Positions 1 to 8,960 of a stretch of 64,000 nucleotides of DNA are shown piece by piece (position 1 is the stretch's first letter; each line of letters opens with the position of its first letter). Made by a program: the position numbers and the translations under genes. The stretch comes from Microbacterium amylolyticum (GTDB lineage Bacteria; Actinomycetota; Actinomycetes; Actinomycetales; Microbacteriaceae), in assembly GCF_011046975.1 (NCBI RefSeq), contig NZ_CP049253.1:930001-994000 (forward strand), written 5' to 3'. A model generated the notes under the pieces. It was not told the DNA's origin, did not search any database, and worked only from the letters and a program-made list of their open reading frames with translations.

Positions 1-569
1 GGCCGACGCGCGACCTGTTGTGCGAGTTCGCGCCGGAAGTCCACGAGCTCCTCCACGAGGATCGGCTCGCCAGCGAACGCATCGAACCAGTCGTCAGCTT
101 CGTCTGCCGCCGAGATGACGCGCACACCCTTGCCGTCGTACCCGCCGCGCGGCGTCTTAACAACCGCCTTACCGCCGTGACCGTCGAGAAAAGCCTGCAA
201 ATCATCGCGACTCGACGCGGGCGCCCAGTCGGGCTGCGGCGCGCCGATCTGCGCCAGCGTTGCCCGCATCACGAGCTTGTCCTGCGCGATGCGCAGTGCT
301 CCCGGCCCGGGATGAACAGCGATTCCTGCGTGTACGAGCGCGCCGAGAACGGACTGCGGAACATGCTCGTGGTCGAAGGTGATGACGTCAACGTCCTTGG
401 CAAAGGCAAGGACCGTGTCGACGTCGCGGTAGTCCCCCGTTGCCGTCGCGGCGATCGCCGCCGACATCCCGTCTTCTTCCGCCAGAACGCGAATCTCGAT
501 TCCGAGTTCCGTCGCGGGAGCGATCATCATCCTTGCAAGCTGACCGCCGCCGATTACACCGAGCTTCAT
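1..569 (-). CDS. purK: N5-carboxyaminoimidazole ribonucleotide synthase, 3' end cut by window edge
   Basis: The minus-strand reading from an ATG begins MKLGVIGGGQLARMM, the typical PurK N-terminus with its GGGQLARM nucleotide-fold loop, and continues with FDHEHVP and the ATP-grasp stretch VVKTPRGGYDGKG. PurK makes N5-CAIR from AIR, bicarbonate and ATP in de novo purine synthesis in the cytoplasm. About 189 residues are visible and the C-terminal half lies beyond base 1. The start overlaps the stop of the upstream PH-like gene as TGATG, so the two are probably translationally coupled. The family assignment is secure from motifs; completeness cannot be judged. Confidence 0.93.
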   Translation of the reverse strand, partial: MKLGVIGGGQLARMMIAPATELGIEIRVLAEEDGMSAAIAATATGDYRDVDTVLAFAKDVDVITFDHEHVPQSVLGALVHAGIAVHPGPGALRIAQDKLVMRATLAQIGAPQPDWAPASSRDDLQAFLDGHGGKAVVKTPRGGYDGKGVRVISAADEADDWFDAFAGEPILVEELVDFRRELAQQVARR

Positions 570-1096
570 CACCGGTCCATTATCTCACCCGCGGAGAAAT
601 ACGGATCCGCGGCCTGCTGCTGCGCCTCGCGGTGCGCGAGGATGCGGCCCACCTCGACCTGATCAGCAAGCGTTTCTCGAACGACGCCCGGGCCCGGAAC
701 GTTTCGCAGCTCCAACGTGCCCCCGGCACCTGACAAAACGATCGTCCCCGTTCCGGAGATCCGCTGAAGCGGTCCGCGACGGACATCGATCCCGTACCCC
801 GCCGCGTGTAGCAGCTCACTTCGCCGGCGGATCAGAATGCCGCGGCTGACGACGACGCGACGCGTCGTGACGATGTACCGGCGCTGCGCCCAGGCCCACC
901 ACGGAACAACAACAAAGAAGAGGACAACCGCTCCGGCAGCCGCCAACAGCATCCAGTCCTCAAAGGGGGACGGCAACGCGGACCAGAAGTAGCCGGTTGC
1001 TCCCGAGACGGCGATCAGCAGGAGCGCGGACCACATGAGCTTGCGGCCACTGGACCGAAACCGCGCGATAATCTGCTCCTCAGCCACGATCGTCAC
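569..1096 (-). CDS. PH-like domain membrane protein (bPH_2 type)
   Basis: This 175-residue protein has two hydrophobic segments (about residues 20-38 and 48-70), followed by a soluble stretch containing RRYIVTTRRVVVSRG and IVLSGAGGTLELRNVPGP. That order matches bacterial PH-like (DUF304/bPH_2) membrane proteins. Its role is unknown; in actinobacteria such genes commonly sit between birA and purK, as here. It starts with GTG overlapping the birA stop as GTGA, and its own stop overlaps the purK start. The membrane topology is predicted by eye only. Confidence 0.8.
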   Translation of the reverse strand: MTIVAEEQIIARFRSSGRKLMWSALLLIAVSGATGYFWSALPSPFEDWMLLAAAGAVVLFFVVVPWWAWAQRRYIVTTRRVVVSRGILIRRRSELLHAAGYGIDVRRGPLQRISGTGTIVLSGAGGTLELRNVPGPGVVRETLADQVEVGRILAHREAQQQAADPYFSAGEIMDR

Positions 1097-1842
1097 ACTC
1101 CGTCGGCCGGCGCAGAACGACGAAGGTGCACAATATCGCCCGCGGCAAGCGGCCGGTCGTCGACGAGCAGGCGGCCGTCGTCATCGATGCCGACGGCCGT
1201 GCCGTGAAGCTGCTCTCCGCCCGGGAGATGCGCAACAACGCCCTGTCCGATCGTGAGGCATGCTGAGCGAACGCGTGAGGCAGCAGTTCCCGTCTCGAGC
1301 GTCTGCACGAGTATTCCCAGCTCAGCGACGTAGTCGTCGAGGAGGCGTTCCTCATCCACGGTGACGCCCAACGCAGCAAACGAGGTTGCCGTCGGAACCG
1401 GGAGTTGATCAGCGGTCATCCGAGTGTTGATGCCGCTTCCGACCACGACCGTGTCGGCGCTGACCACCTCGGTCAGAATTCCGCAGATCTTCTGATCGTT
1501 CACCAGAACGTCGTTCGGCCATTTCACCCCGACATTGTTGCCCGGCAACTGCTTTGCTGCGGCCTCCGCCATCGCCGTTCCCGCCACCAGCGGGATCCAG
1601 CCGAGGCGGTCCCGCGGAACGCCCGCGATGTTCACAACAACCGAAACAGCCAGCGCGCTCTTCGCCGGCGCGATCCACGCACGGTCGAGGCGCCCCCGGC
1701 CGCCGGTCTGGTGACGGGTAAACAGAACGCTGAGATGCGGCCATTCCTCCCCCGCCGCGATTGCGGTGACGAGGTCGGCGTTGGTCGACGCCGTCTGGTC
1801 CACCTCCACGATTCGCGGAGACGTGGAGGTGGACGCTGTCAC
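1093..1842 (-). CDS. birA: Biotin--[acetyl-CoA-carboxylase] ligase, short form without HTH
   Basis: About 249 residues, containing QTASTNADL, the biotinyl-AMP loop region TGGRGRLDRAW, VKWPNDVLV and KICGILTE, all hallmarks of BirA/BPL. It joins biotin to the lysine of the biotin carrier domain, here probably the accA product located near 10.6 kb. No N-terminal winged helix is present, so it should be an enzyme and not a repressor. I chose the GTG start one base after the accE stop; an in-frame ATG 34 codons upstream would run through accE and adds an arginine-rich extension unlike the family. It is translationally linked to accE upstream and the PH-like gene downstream. Confidence 0.92.
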   Translation of the reverse strand: MTASTSTSPRIVEVDQTASTNADLVTAIAAGEEWPHLSVLFTRHQTGGRGRLDRAWIAPAKSALAVSVVVNIAGVPRDRLGWIPLVAGTAMAEAAAKQLPGNNVGVKWPNDVLVNDQKICGILTEVVSADTVVVGSGINTRMTADQLPVPTATSFAALGVTVDEERLLDDYVAELGILVQTLETGTAASRVRSACLTIGQGVVAHLPGGEQLHGTAVGIDDDGRLLVDDRPLAAGDIVHLRRSAPADGV

Positions 1843-1843
1843 G

Positions 1844-2056
1844 TTAGCGCCCCCACGTCTGTCTCGGGAAACGCCGCGTGCGCGACGCACGCGACCAGGT
1901 GTCGCGTGGTGGGGCGATGTCGACAGTGGCGCCGGCGACTTCATTCGCGTACTGCTCGGAGATCACGGCAACAACCACCGCGAGCTCCTCAGGCGTCGGA
2001 CCGCCCGCGATCACTCGAACAGCGGGACCGCCCTCACCGACATCGATGACGCTCAT
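1844..2056 (-). CDS. accE: Acyl-CoA carboxylase epsilon subunit
   Basis: This 70-residue protein reads IRVIAG-like VRVIAGGPTPEELAVVVAVI near its N-terminus, the signature of the small AccE/PccE subunit specific to actinobacteria. In characterised complexes the epsilon subunit binds the beta (carboxyltransferase) subunit and promotes assembly with the alpha subunit. It lies 16 bases after accD, which supports the call. The C-terminus is rich in arginine and tryptophan. No catalytic residues are expected. The small size could lead to it being missed in automated annotation. Confidence 0.88.
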   Translation of the reverse strand: MSVIDVGEGGPAVRVIAGGPTPEELAVVVAVISEQYANEVAGATVDIAPPRDTWSRASRTRRFPRQTWGR

Positions 2057-2072
2057 ACCGAAACCCTACCGA

Positions 2073-3659
2073 TCACAGGGGGATATTGCCGTGCTTCTTG
2101 GGGGGCAGTTCCGCGCGCTTGCGTCGGAGGCCACGCAAGGCCTTCGCGATCATGACGCGCGTCTGCGCCGGCTCGATAATGCTGTCGATCTCGCCACGCT
2201 CGGCCGCGAGAAATGGTGAGGCCACGTTGTAGGTGTACTCGTCGGCAAGACGCGTCCGAACGGCATGAACGTCTTCGCCCGCCTCGTGGGCCTTCTTAAT
2301 CTCGTTGCGGTACAGGATGTTCACGGCGCCCTGCCCGCCCATCACGGCGATCTCGGCCGTTGGCCACGCAAGGTTCACATCGGCGCCGAGTTGCTTCGAT
2401 CCCATGACGATGTACGCACCGCCATACGCCTTGCGGAGGATCACCGTCACGAGCGGAACCGTGGCCTCGGCATAGGCGTAGAGCAGCTTCGCCCCGCGGC
2501 GGATAACGCCCGTCCACTCTTGGTCGGTTCCCGGCAGGTAACCCGGAACGTCCACGAGCGTGACGATCGGAATGGAGAACGCATCGCAGAACCGCATGAA
2601 GCGCGCGGCTTTCTCCCCCGCATCGATGTTCAGCGTTCCGGCCATCTGCGACGGCTGGTTGGCGATGATTCCCACCGAGGCGCCCTTGATCCGGCCGAAC
2701 CCGATGACGATGTTCGGGGCAAACAGCGGCTGCACCTCGAGGAAGTCTCCATCGTCGACGATGCGCGTAATGACCTCGTTGATGTCATACGGCTGGTTCG
2801 TGGAGTCGGGAATAATCTCGTTCAGTTCACGGTCGAGATCCGTTGTTTCCATATCGAAGTGCGTCGTATAGTCCGGCGCCTCGACCATGTTGTTGTCGGG
2901 CAAGTACCCCAGCAGGGTGCGCGCGTAGTCCAGCGCGTCCTCTTCGTCGTCCGCGAGGTAGTGCGAAACGCCCGAGCGCGTGTTGTGGGTGCGTGCACCA
3001 CCGAGCTCTTCCATACCGACGTCCTCGCCGGTGACCGTCTTGATGACGTCGGGGCCGGTCACGAACATCTGGCTGGTCTTGTCGACCATGATGACGAAGT
3101 CGGTCAGCGCGGGCGAGTACACGGCGCCACCGGCGGCGGGGCCCATCACAATGGAAATCTGGGGGATGACGCCGGATGCCGCGGTGTTCAGCCGGAAGAT
3201 CTCGGCGTACTTCCCGAGAGCGAGCACGCCTTCCTGAATTCGCGCGCCGCCGGAGTCCAAAATGCCCACAACGGGCATCCCTCCCTTGAGAGCGAACTCC
3301 ATCACCTTGACGATCTTGTCGCCGGCGACCTCGCCGAGCGATCCGCCAAAGGTGGAGAAGTCCTGCGAGAACACAGCGACGGGCCTGCCATGGATGGCGC
3401 CGACACCGGTGACAACAGAGTCACCGTGAGGGCGCGACTTGTCCATGCCGAAGGCTGTCGTGCGGTGACGTACATACTCATCCATCTCGACAAAGCTGCC
3501 GGGATCCATGAGTTGCGCAATCCGCTCGCGTGCGGTCTGCTTCCCCTTGGCATGCTGCTTCTCGAGCGCCTTTTTCTCAGGCTCGATAACGGCTTCGTTG
3601 TGGCGGGCGCGCAGGTCAGCGATCTTGCCCGCGGTGGTCGACATGTCCGGTTCGGTCAC
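2073..3659 (-). CDS. accD: Acyl-CoA (propionyl/acetyl-CoA) carboxylase beta subunit
   Basis: The 528-residue protein carries the two crotonase-like carboxyltransferase halves: [14 protein letters not shown] and the oxyanion-hole stretch [12 protein letters not shown] in the N-terminal half, and [14 protein letters not shown] with [14 protein letters not shown] in the C-terminal half. It transfers carboxyl from carboxybiotin to acyl-CoA for fatty-acid or methylmalonyl-CoA supply. The GTG start gives the N-terminus [20 protein letters not shown], and a GGGTGGAA stretch sits just upstream; an ATG five codons later is the alternative. It is followed by accE and birA in one operon. Substrate preference (acetyl versus propionyl) cannot be decided by eye. 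Confidence 0.94.
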   Translation of the reverse strand: MTEPDMSTTAGKIADLRARHNEAVIEPEKKALEKQHAKGKQTARERIAQLMDPGSFVEMDEYVRHRTTAFGMDKSRPHGDSVVTGVGAIHGRPVAVFSQDFSTFGGSLGEVAGDKIVKVMEFALKGGMPVVGILDSGGARIQEGVLALGKYAEIFRLNTAASGVIPQISIVMGPAAGGAVYSPALTDFVIMVDKTSQMFVTGPDVIKTVTGEDVGMEELGGARTHNTRSGVSHYLADDEEDALDYARTLLGYLPDNNMVEAPDYTTHFDMETTDLDRELNEIIPDSTNQPYDINEVITRIVDDGDFLEVQPLFAPNIVIGFGRIKGASVGIIANQPSQMAGTLNIDAGEKAARFMRFCDAFSIPIVTLVDVPGYLPGTDQEWTGVIRRGAKLLYAYAEATVPLVTVILRKAYGGAYIVMGSKQLGADVNLAWPTAEIAVMGGQGAVNILYRNEIKKAHEAGEDVHAVRTRLADEYTYNVASPFLAAERGEIDSIIEPAQTRVMIAKALRGLRRKRAELPPKKHGNIPL

Positions 3660-3743
3660 GCGTTCCACCCTAACCACGGAATCGCCCGTTCCCTTGGCGG
3701 ACAGGCACAACGGATTCCCGTTTCGTGTGTCCGGGTCCCCAAG

Positions 3744-3771
3744 CTCGTGTCCGCCGAATGGCGGACACGAG
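3744..3771. terminator. Perfect 12-bp hairpin between two minus-strand operons
   Basis: The arms CTCGTGTCCGCC and GGCGGACACGAG are perfectly complementary around a GAAT loop. It lies between the end of the two-component operon and the accD start, so it most likely ends transcription of the former. There is no clear T-run, so a protein-binding role is also possible. The rest of 3660-3942 shows no gene; the accD promoter should lie there. Confidence 0.55.
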
Positions 3772-3942
3772 TCGCTATGACATTCCAGATGGCCTCGGAT
3801 AACCTGAATATCGAGTCACGAGAGCATCGCTCCTCGACTCGCCGTCACGTCCGCCCCAGGGTAGGCGGATGTCGACAGGCTCCATTGCGGACGGTTTTCG
3901 GGTAATCGCTCCGCGTTCCTGGGCCCCGGATGGGTTTTTCTC

Positions 3943-4953
3943 TCACCGTCCGGGGTCCACTTCTATCTCATGCCAGAGATCGACGTCTTCCTCGTCCTCC
4001 TCGCGTCGCCCAACGATCGTTGCGGCAGTTCCCGCGCGAGAAGAAGTGCGCACGATAATGCGTTCCGACGTTGAAGACCCGATCACCTCGGCGATCTGCC
4101 GCCTGACCTCCGCCAATTCTTCTGCCGTCAGGTGGTCGAGCTCACCCTCGTCGTACAGAGAAACGGCGGCGCCGCGGCGACGCGCGGCGGCGATTTCGCG
4201 TCGCACTCCGTCGTCGAGAAGACGCGTGCCGCGGATCTCGTCCCGCAGTGTGGCCTCTGCGAAAACGGCTTCGTTCCTCTCCTCATCGGAGATCGCGCCG
4301 CCCGTTTCGATGACGCGTGTGAGAACGGGCCCGGCAACGCTGAGCGCAACACTGACGCGCTCCCTGCGGGCACGCGCGGCAGAGAGTTGAGCGGCGCGCC
4401 ACGCCGATGCGTGCGTGCGGAGCTCCGCCAGATGTTCCGTGTTCTGATGTGCCCGCTCCGCCAAAGCGATCATGAGCTGAGCGATCACCACCCAGAGAAT
4501 CGACCCCACCAGACCGGCGCGCATGGCAACGCCGAACGACTCCAGCACAATCGAGCTCGTTGTCGAGAGAGCCGCCACTCCCGCCCAGGCCACAATCGGG
4601 TGGCGTCTGACGCAGACAACCGCCAGCATCGCCCCGGCCGCTCCGATGAACCACGTTGCGTTGACCGCTATCAGCCCGTCCTGATCGCGGACGAAGCCCG
4701 TGGCGATCAATGGCAAAACCCCCGCGGCAGCGGCGACGGCGATGGCGGCGCAGCGCGTCATCGCCGCCGGACCAACGGGACGCTGATCAGCGGCAGGAAG
4801 GACAAGCGCGGCTCCCGCGCCCATCACGAAAACCGCGATCGCGACCATCGCCCAGATCGGGTGCGCGGAGGGAGCCGGTGCCAGGACACCCCGAAGAACG
4901 AAGTAGGCAACAAACGCGATCCCCAGCGCGCGCACCGCGGTCGAACGCGTCAT
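3943..4953 (-). CDS. Membrane protein with degenerate kinase-like C-terminal half
   Basis: The 336-residue product has a strongly hydrophobic first 185 residues with several membrane segments, then a soluble part beginning ALAERAHQNTEHLAELRTHA. The soluble part includes ARRERVSVALSVAGPVLTRV and LRDEIRGTRLLDDGVR, which resemble the helical and post-ATPase regions of actinobacterial sensor kinases. I see no phospho-acceptor histidine box and no N or G box of an ATPase domain. Its ATG overlaps the stop of the histidine kinase as ATGA, so it is probably made with the kinase and response regulator. A role as accessory sensor or decoy partner is inference. Confidence 0.6.
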   Translation of the reverse strand: MTRSTAVRALGIAFVAYFVLRGVLAPAPSAHPIWAMVAIAVFVMGAGAALVLPAADQRPVGPAAMTRCAAIAVAAAAGVLPLIATGFVRDQDGLIAVNATWFIGAAGAMLAVVCVRRHPIVAWAGVAALSTTSSIVLESFGVAMRAGLVGSILWVVIAQLMIALAERAHQNTEHLAELRTHASAWRAAQLSAARARRERVSVALSVAGPVLTRVIETGGAISDEERNEAVFAEATLRDEIRGTRLLDDGVRREIAAARRRGAAVSLYDEGELDHLTAEELAEVRRQIAEVIGSSTSERIIVRTSSRAGTAATIVGRREEDEEDVDLWHEIEVDPGR

Positions 4954-6203
4954 GACGCCGTCTCACCCTCTGCGCTGCCGTCTGCCGGCGCAATTTCCGC
5001 GCGATCGCCCTCAACGACATGCGGCACCGTGTACGCGAGCTCGACGGAGGTGCCCGAAGGGCTCGACGTGACCCTCGCGCTCCCGCCGACGGCGGCAACG
5101 CGCGCGATGATCGACCCGCGAATACCCAAGCGATCTGCGGGAATCGCGCTCACATCGAATCCCGGCCCCTCATCGGATACGACGATACGCACGCCGCCGG
5201 GGGCTTCCGCGATGCGGACATTCAATCCCACACCATCCGCATGGGCCACCGCATTCGAGGCTGCCTGGGCAGCGGCAAGAACAAGCGCCCGCGCCGCACG
5301 CGCCGGTACGAGGACTTCCCGGGCCCCGGTGACGGTGATGCGCTCGATGCCGAGGGGGGATATCTGCCCCCGAAGCCGCTCGGCGATCCCCGCGAGATCG
5401 ATTGGCGGGTTCGGCCCCACCACCGCGGTCCCATCCTCATCTGAGAGCCGTGTCAGCGCTTCGCGTGCCATAGAAACGGCCAGCTCCCGCTCTCGGGGCA
5501 TCTGGGCGCGCGAGGCGGCGATCAGCGCGGCGAGAACACTGTCGTGCATCAGCCCGGCGATTTCAACGCGCTCTCGTTCCGCTGCGTCAGCGGCGGCGGC
5601 GGCGGTATAGGCCGGTATCGCCCGCCCGCGTTCGTCGTCGATCTTCGACGCCGTCGTTCGCACGACACGCGCAACAAGTACGAACGCTGTTCCCAACAGC
5701 AGCGACATCGACACGTCCGAGAACACCGCCATCGGACCGTCACTCGTGTCATCGGCGTGTATCAGACGGCCCGCGGCGAACAGGGCCGGCACCCCGATTG
5801 CCGATACCAGCTGCCACGGCGGTGAAAAAGCGACGATCGCGGCAGCCGTTGCAACGGTGAGCATGAAGTAGGGCCAGGGCGTCTCTCTCGACTGCATCGT
5901 GGCCGCGCCTATGCCTGCGATCCACATGACGAGCATGACAGGGATGATGATGGCGACAACGCCACTGGTTGTGCGCGCTCCGCGCCCCATGAGACAACAC
6001 AGAATCATCACGAGAACAGCCACCATCGTCAGGCTGAACATCACCCGACCCCAGGGGTCGCCCGTCTGCATCGACCACGCGATGGCAAAAGCTTGAGAAG
6101 CGATAATTGACGCCCCGATCGCCGTGACGACCTCGATGGCGCGTTCGATGCGCGCCCGCGTCTCCCCGCTCTGCGAGGCGTGGGGGCCGAGCTCAGTCGT
6201 CAC
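4950..6203 (-). CDS. Membrane sensor histidine kinase
   Basis: About 417 residues with a multi-spanning N-terminal half, then RERVEIAGLMHDSVLAALI, whose histidine (about residue 220) is in the position of the phospho-acceptor of HisKA_3/DesK-like kinases. A HATPase domain follows with VLAAAQAASNAVAHADG (N box) and DEGPGF (about 344-349, G1 box). The GTG start gives VTTELGPHASQSGE and overlaps the upstream response-regulator gene by 11 bases; the longer reading from an ATG would run entirely through the regulator gene. It should phosphorylate the neighbouring LuxR-type regulator. The signal sensed is unknown. Confidence 0.85.
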   Translation of the reverse strand: MTTELGPHASQSGETRARIERAIEVVTAIGASIIASQAFAIAWSMQTGDPWGRVMFSLTMVAVLVMILCCLMGRGARTTSGVVAIIIPVMLVMWIAGIGAATMQSRETPWPYFMLTVATAAAIVAFSPPWQLVSAIGVPALFAAGRLIHADDTSDGPMAVFSDVSMSLLLGTAFVLVARVVRTTASKIDDERGRAIPAYTAAAAADAAERERVEIAGLMHDSVLAALIAASRAQMPRERELAVSMAREALTRLSDEDGTAVVGPNPPIDLAGIAERLRGQISPLGIERITVTGAREVLVPARAARALVLAAAQAASNAVAHADGVGLNVRIAEAPGGVRIVVSDEGPGFDVSAIPADRLGIRGSIIARVAAVGGSARVTSSPSGTSVELAYTVPHVVEGDRAEIAPADGSAEGETAS

Positions 6204-6870
6204 GTGTCGGCTCCGGGTGCCGACCGGAATCCGTCGGCGCGTCCACAAGACCGTCCTCCATGGCACGGCGCATGAGATCAACCTTGGTCGGAGCGGGACG
6301 CCCGACCACGAGATACTTCGCGCGTACGCGCTGGATGTTCTCCTTTGCCGTCGAATAGGCGACTCCGAGCCGTGTCGCCACGACCTTCACCGGCAGTCCC
6401 GCCGCATAAAGGCGGAGAACATCGCGCTCACGCTCAGAGAGGTGGGCGTTTGCGAAGGCCGTGTCGGATTCAACGGCCGCCGCCCACTCCACGTTGTCGA
6501 GCGGCTCACCGCTCGCCACGAGTCTCACGGCCCGCGTCACAACGGACATCGGCGACGACTTACTCACAATTCCCGCCGCGCCCGCCGCGAGCCCCTCCCG
6601 CACCGCAGCCGGACGATCGGCAACCGAATGAATGATCACCGCCGAATCGGCCACGAGCCGGCTGACGTTCTCCGTGACCGTGGTGCCGTCTCCGAGCATC
6701 AGGTCCAGCAGCACGATATCGGCGGGGCGCCGGGAGCGCCTGCGGAGGTCTCGGACATACTCTTCAACCGTCGATCCGCTGTAGGCGATGATCATGCCGT
6801 CGCGGACGAGCACCGCCTCGAGGCCGAGCCGCACGGATTCATGATCGTCAATGAGCGCCACCGTTGTCAC
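6193..6870 (-). CDS. LuxR/NarL-type response regulator
   Basis: The 225-residue protein has a receiver domain with acidic D8 and D9, phospho-acceptor D56 in VLLDLML and K104 in VSKSSP. A LuxR-type helix-turn-helix follows at about 144-186 (LSERERDVLRLYAAGLPVK through VAYSTAKENIQRVRAKY). It starts with GTG. It is the first gene of a three-gene operon with the kinase and the kinase-like membrane protein. Target genes cannot be read from the sequence; autoregulation is possible. Confidence 0.92.
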   Translation of the reverse strand: MTTVALIDDHESVRLGLEAVLVRDGMIIAYSGSTVEEYVRDLRRRSRRPADIVLLDLMLGDGTTVTENVSRLVADSAVIIHSVADRPAAVREGLAAGAAGIVSKSSPMSVVTRAVRLVASGEPLDNVEWAAAVESDTAFANAHLSERERDVLRLYAAGLPVKVVATRLGVAYSTAKENIQRVRAKYLVVGRPAPTKVDLMRRAMEDGLVDAPTDSGRHPEPTRDD

Positions 6871-6934
6871 GCTATGAGGCTAGTGCCGGACGGCGCGCCA
6901 CGCTCAGCAGCGCGGCGAAAAGCCGCGTCCTCGT

Positions 6935-8167
6935 CTACCGCGTGAGAACGGCGACAGCCTCAACATGGTGCGACGAGGGGAACAGATCAAGCGCCCTCAC
7001 CTGGGCGACGTCATAACCCGCACGCCGGAACTCCCCCACGTCGCGCGCAAGCGCAACGGGATCGCATGCGATGTAGATGACGGCCGACGGCGACAGCGCG
7101 GCGATGCGCGAAACAACTTTCTCGCCAGCGCCCGACCGCGGCGGGTCCAGCAGAATGACGCCGCGCCGCAGCTCCGGCGCTGGCTCGAGTTGCTCGACAA
7201 AACGCTCGGCACGGGCGGTAACGGCGGCGACGTTCAGATCGGCGAGGTTGGCGCGCGCGTGCAGCGTTGCCCGCGCGGAGGATTCGACGGTTGTGACCCG
7301 AGACGTTCCTCCGTGATCCGCAAGTGCCGCGGCGAACAGTCCCACGCCCCCGTAGAGATCCAGGTGGTGGCTGTCCTCTGCCACGGGCAGCTGCGCCAGT
7401 TCGCTGCGCACAACACGGTCCAGGGCCGTTGCGGCATCTCGATGGACCTGCCAGAAACCTGTTGTGTCCACACGGAACTCGCGCTCGCCGACACGCTCCG
7501 TGACGACTTCCGGTGCGGTGCGCCGCGATGTCGATGCTGGGCGCCGCACGATTCTCACGCGGCCGTCTGCCGGATGAATCAGGTCAACGCGTCCTTCTTT
7601 CTCACGCGTCAGCCCCAGCGCGGCGGCCTCAACCGCGCGGGTTGCGAGAGGGTGTTCGGTCACCTCGATCACATCGTGGCTCCGCGCCGCATATGGTCCC
7701 ACTCGACCTTCGGCGTCAACATGCAAACTCACGCGGGTGCGCCACCGGGTTCCCTCCTCGTGAGAACGCGCTGGTAGCACCTCGACCGGAACAGCGCCTC
7801 CGGCGAACTTCTCGAACGCTTCGGTGATCACCCGCTGCTTCAGCTCGCGCTGGTGTGCGAGCGCGATGTGGCCGAAGTCTGCTCCACCGGGCCGTTGCTG
7901 CGGCGCGGTGCCGACGTCTGCCTGCGCCCACACGTGTGCGACGCGGTGGAGGGACGCCTCGAGTACATCGAGCACCTCGGCCCGGGCAAAGGACTTCTTC
8001 ACCTGTGTCACGCGCGCCCGCACGCGCTCTCCCGGCATCGTGTCGGGAACGAAAACGACCATGCCCGGCTCGCTCGCCGTGGTGCCATGCCGCGCAACGA
8101 ACACGCCGCCGTGGGCGACGCCCGTGATGTCGAGTTCGATGATGTCGCCAGTGTTCATATGCACCAT
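6935..8167 (-). CDS. TRAM-domain class I SAM-dependent RNA (uracil-5-) methyltransferase, TrmA/RlmC/RlmD family
   Basis: The 410-residue protein starts with a TRAM-like barrel (GDIIELDITGVAHGGVFVAR). It later shows the SAM-binding DLYGGVGLFAAALADHGG, the LDPPRSGAG motif and the IACDP catalytic cysteine loop of RNA m5U methyltransferases. It should methylate uridine in tRNA or 23S rRNA. I see no four-cysteine iron-sulfur cluster pattern such as that of E. coli RlmD. Two ATG starts three codons apart are both possible. The gene is divergent from maf, with 58 bases between. Confidence 0.88.
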   Translation of the reverse strand: MVHMNTGDIIELDITGVAHGGVFVARHGTTASEPGMVVFVPDTMPGERVRARVTQVKKSFARAEVLDVLEASLHRVAHVWAQADVGTAPQQRPGGADFGHIALAHQRELKQRVITEAFEKFAGGAVPVEVLPARSHEEGTRWRTRVSLHVDAEGRVGPYAARSHDVIEVTEHPLATRAVEAAALGLTREKEGRVDLIHPADGRVRIVRRPASTSRRTAPEVVTERVGEREFRVDTTGFWQVHRDAATALDRVVRSELAQLPVAEDSHHLDLYGGVGLFAAALADHGGTSRVTTVESSARATLHARANLADLNVAAVTARAERFVEQLEPAPELRRGVILLDPPRSGAGEKVVSRIAALSPSAVIYIACDPVALARDVGEFRRAGYDVAQVRALDLFPSSHHVEAVAVLTR

Positions 8168-8225
8168 CGTCCCAGCTCGACCTGCGAGGCGCTGAATACC
8201 GGCGGGTCCGCCCTAGTCTGGATGC

Positions 8226-8867
8226 ATGCAGGTTTGTCTCGCATCAACGTCCCCCGCCCGCCTCATGCTGATGCGTCAGGTCGGCATCGAACCCCGTCTC
8301 GAGGCGCCGGATGTTGACGAGGAAGCCGTTATCGCGAAACTCGAACGGGCGGAAAGCCGTGTGCTCCCGCCCGCCGAGCACGTCCTTGTTCTCGCCCAGC
8401 ACAAGGCGCGCGATGTTGCGCACCGGCTGGCAGCCGAGGGATTCGAGGGCATCGTCATTGGCGGCGACTCGATGTTCGAGCTGGGCGGTGAGATTTTCGG
8501 CAAGCCCCTGACGCCCGAGAACGCCACCGCCCGGTGGCGTTCCATGCGCGGGAAGACGGGCGTTCTGCACTCGGGTCACAGCGTTATTGCTGTCGAGAAC
8601 GGTGTCCTGAACGAGCGAAACGCTGTCGCGGAAGCCCGCGTATCGTTTGCGCACGACATCACGGACGAGGAGATCGCCACGTACGTCGCAACGGGTGAGC
8701 CGCTACAGGTGGCGGGAGCCTTCACGGTCGACAGTCTCGGCGGAGCATTCATCGATCGCGTTGACGGAGACCCGTCGACCGTGGTCGGCATGTCGCTATC
8801 CACGGTGCGTCGCCTGATTGTGTCTCTGGGATTCTCCTGGACCTCGCTGTGGAATCGCACGGACTGA
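8226..8867 (+). CDS. maf: Maf/Ham1-like nucleoside triphosphate pyrophosphatase
   Basis: The 213-residue protein begins QVCLASTSPARLMLMRQVGI, close to the Maf signature SxSPRR, and carries the GGDSMFELGGEIFGKP substrate and metal site. Maf proteins hydrolyse dTTP, UTP or modified nucleotides to the monophosphate, acting as house-cleaning enzymes. Maf and the acyl-CoA carboxylase alpha gene are neighbours in many actinobacteria, as here. The start is the first ATG after a short leader; the spacing to accA is about 93 bases. Confidence 0.9.
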   Translation: MQVCLASTSPARLMLMRQVGIEPRLEAPDVDEEAVIAKLERAESRVLPPAEHVLVLAQHKARDVAHRLAAEGFEGIVIGGDSMFELGGEIFGKPLTPENATARWRSMRGKTGVLHSGHSVIAVENGVLNERNAVAEARVSFAHDITDEEIATYVATGEPLQVAGAFTVDSLGGAFIDRVDGDPSTVVGMSLSTVRRLIVSLGFSWTSLWNRTD

Positions 8868-8960
8868 TCAGCACTTTTATGTGTCACGACACACGAAACA
8901 CGCCGATTGCTGTGGGGTTCAATCAAATCGCGGACGCCCCGGCTGGATAGGCTCGAATTC

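Noticed and set aside
2265..3905. A 546-codon open frame on the plus strand opposite accD
   Set aside because: It mirrors the strongly conserved accD gene codon for codon, and its translation is arginine/histidine-rich without any family motif. High GC makes such antisense frames common.
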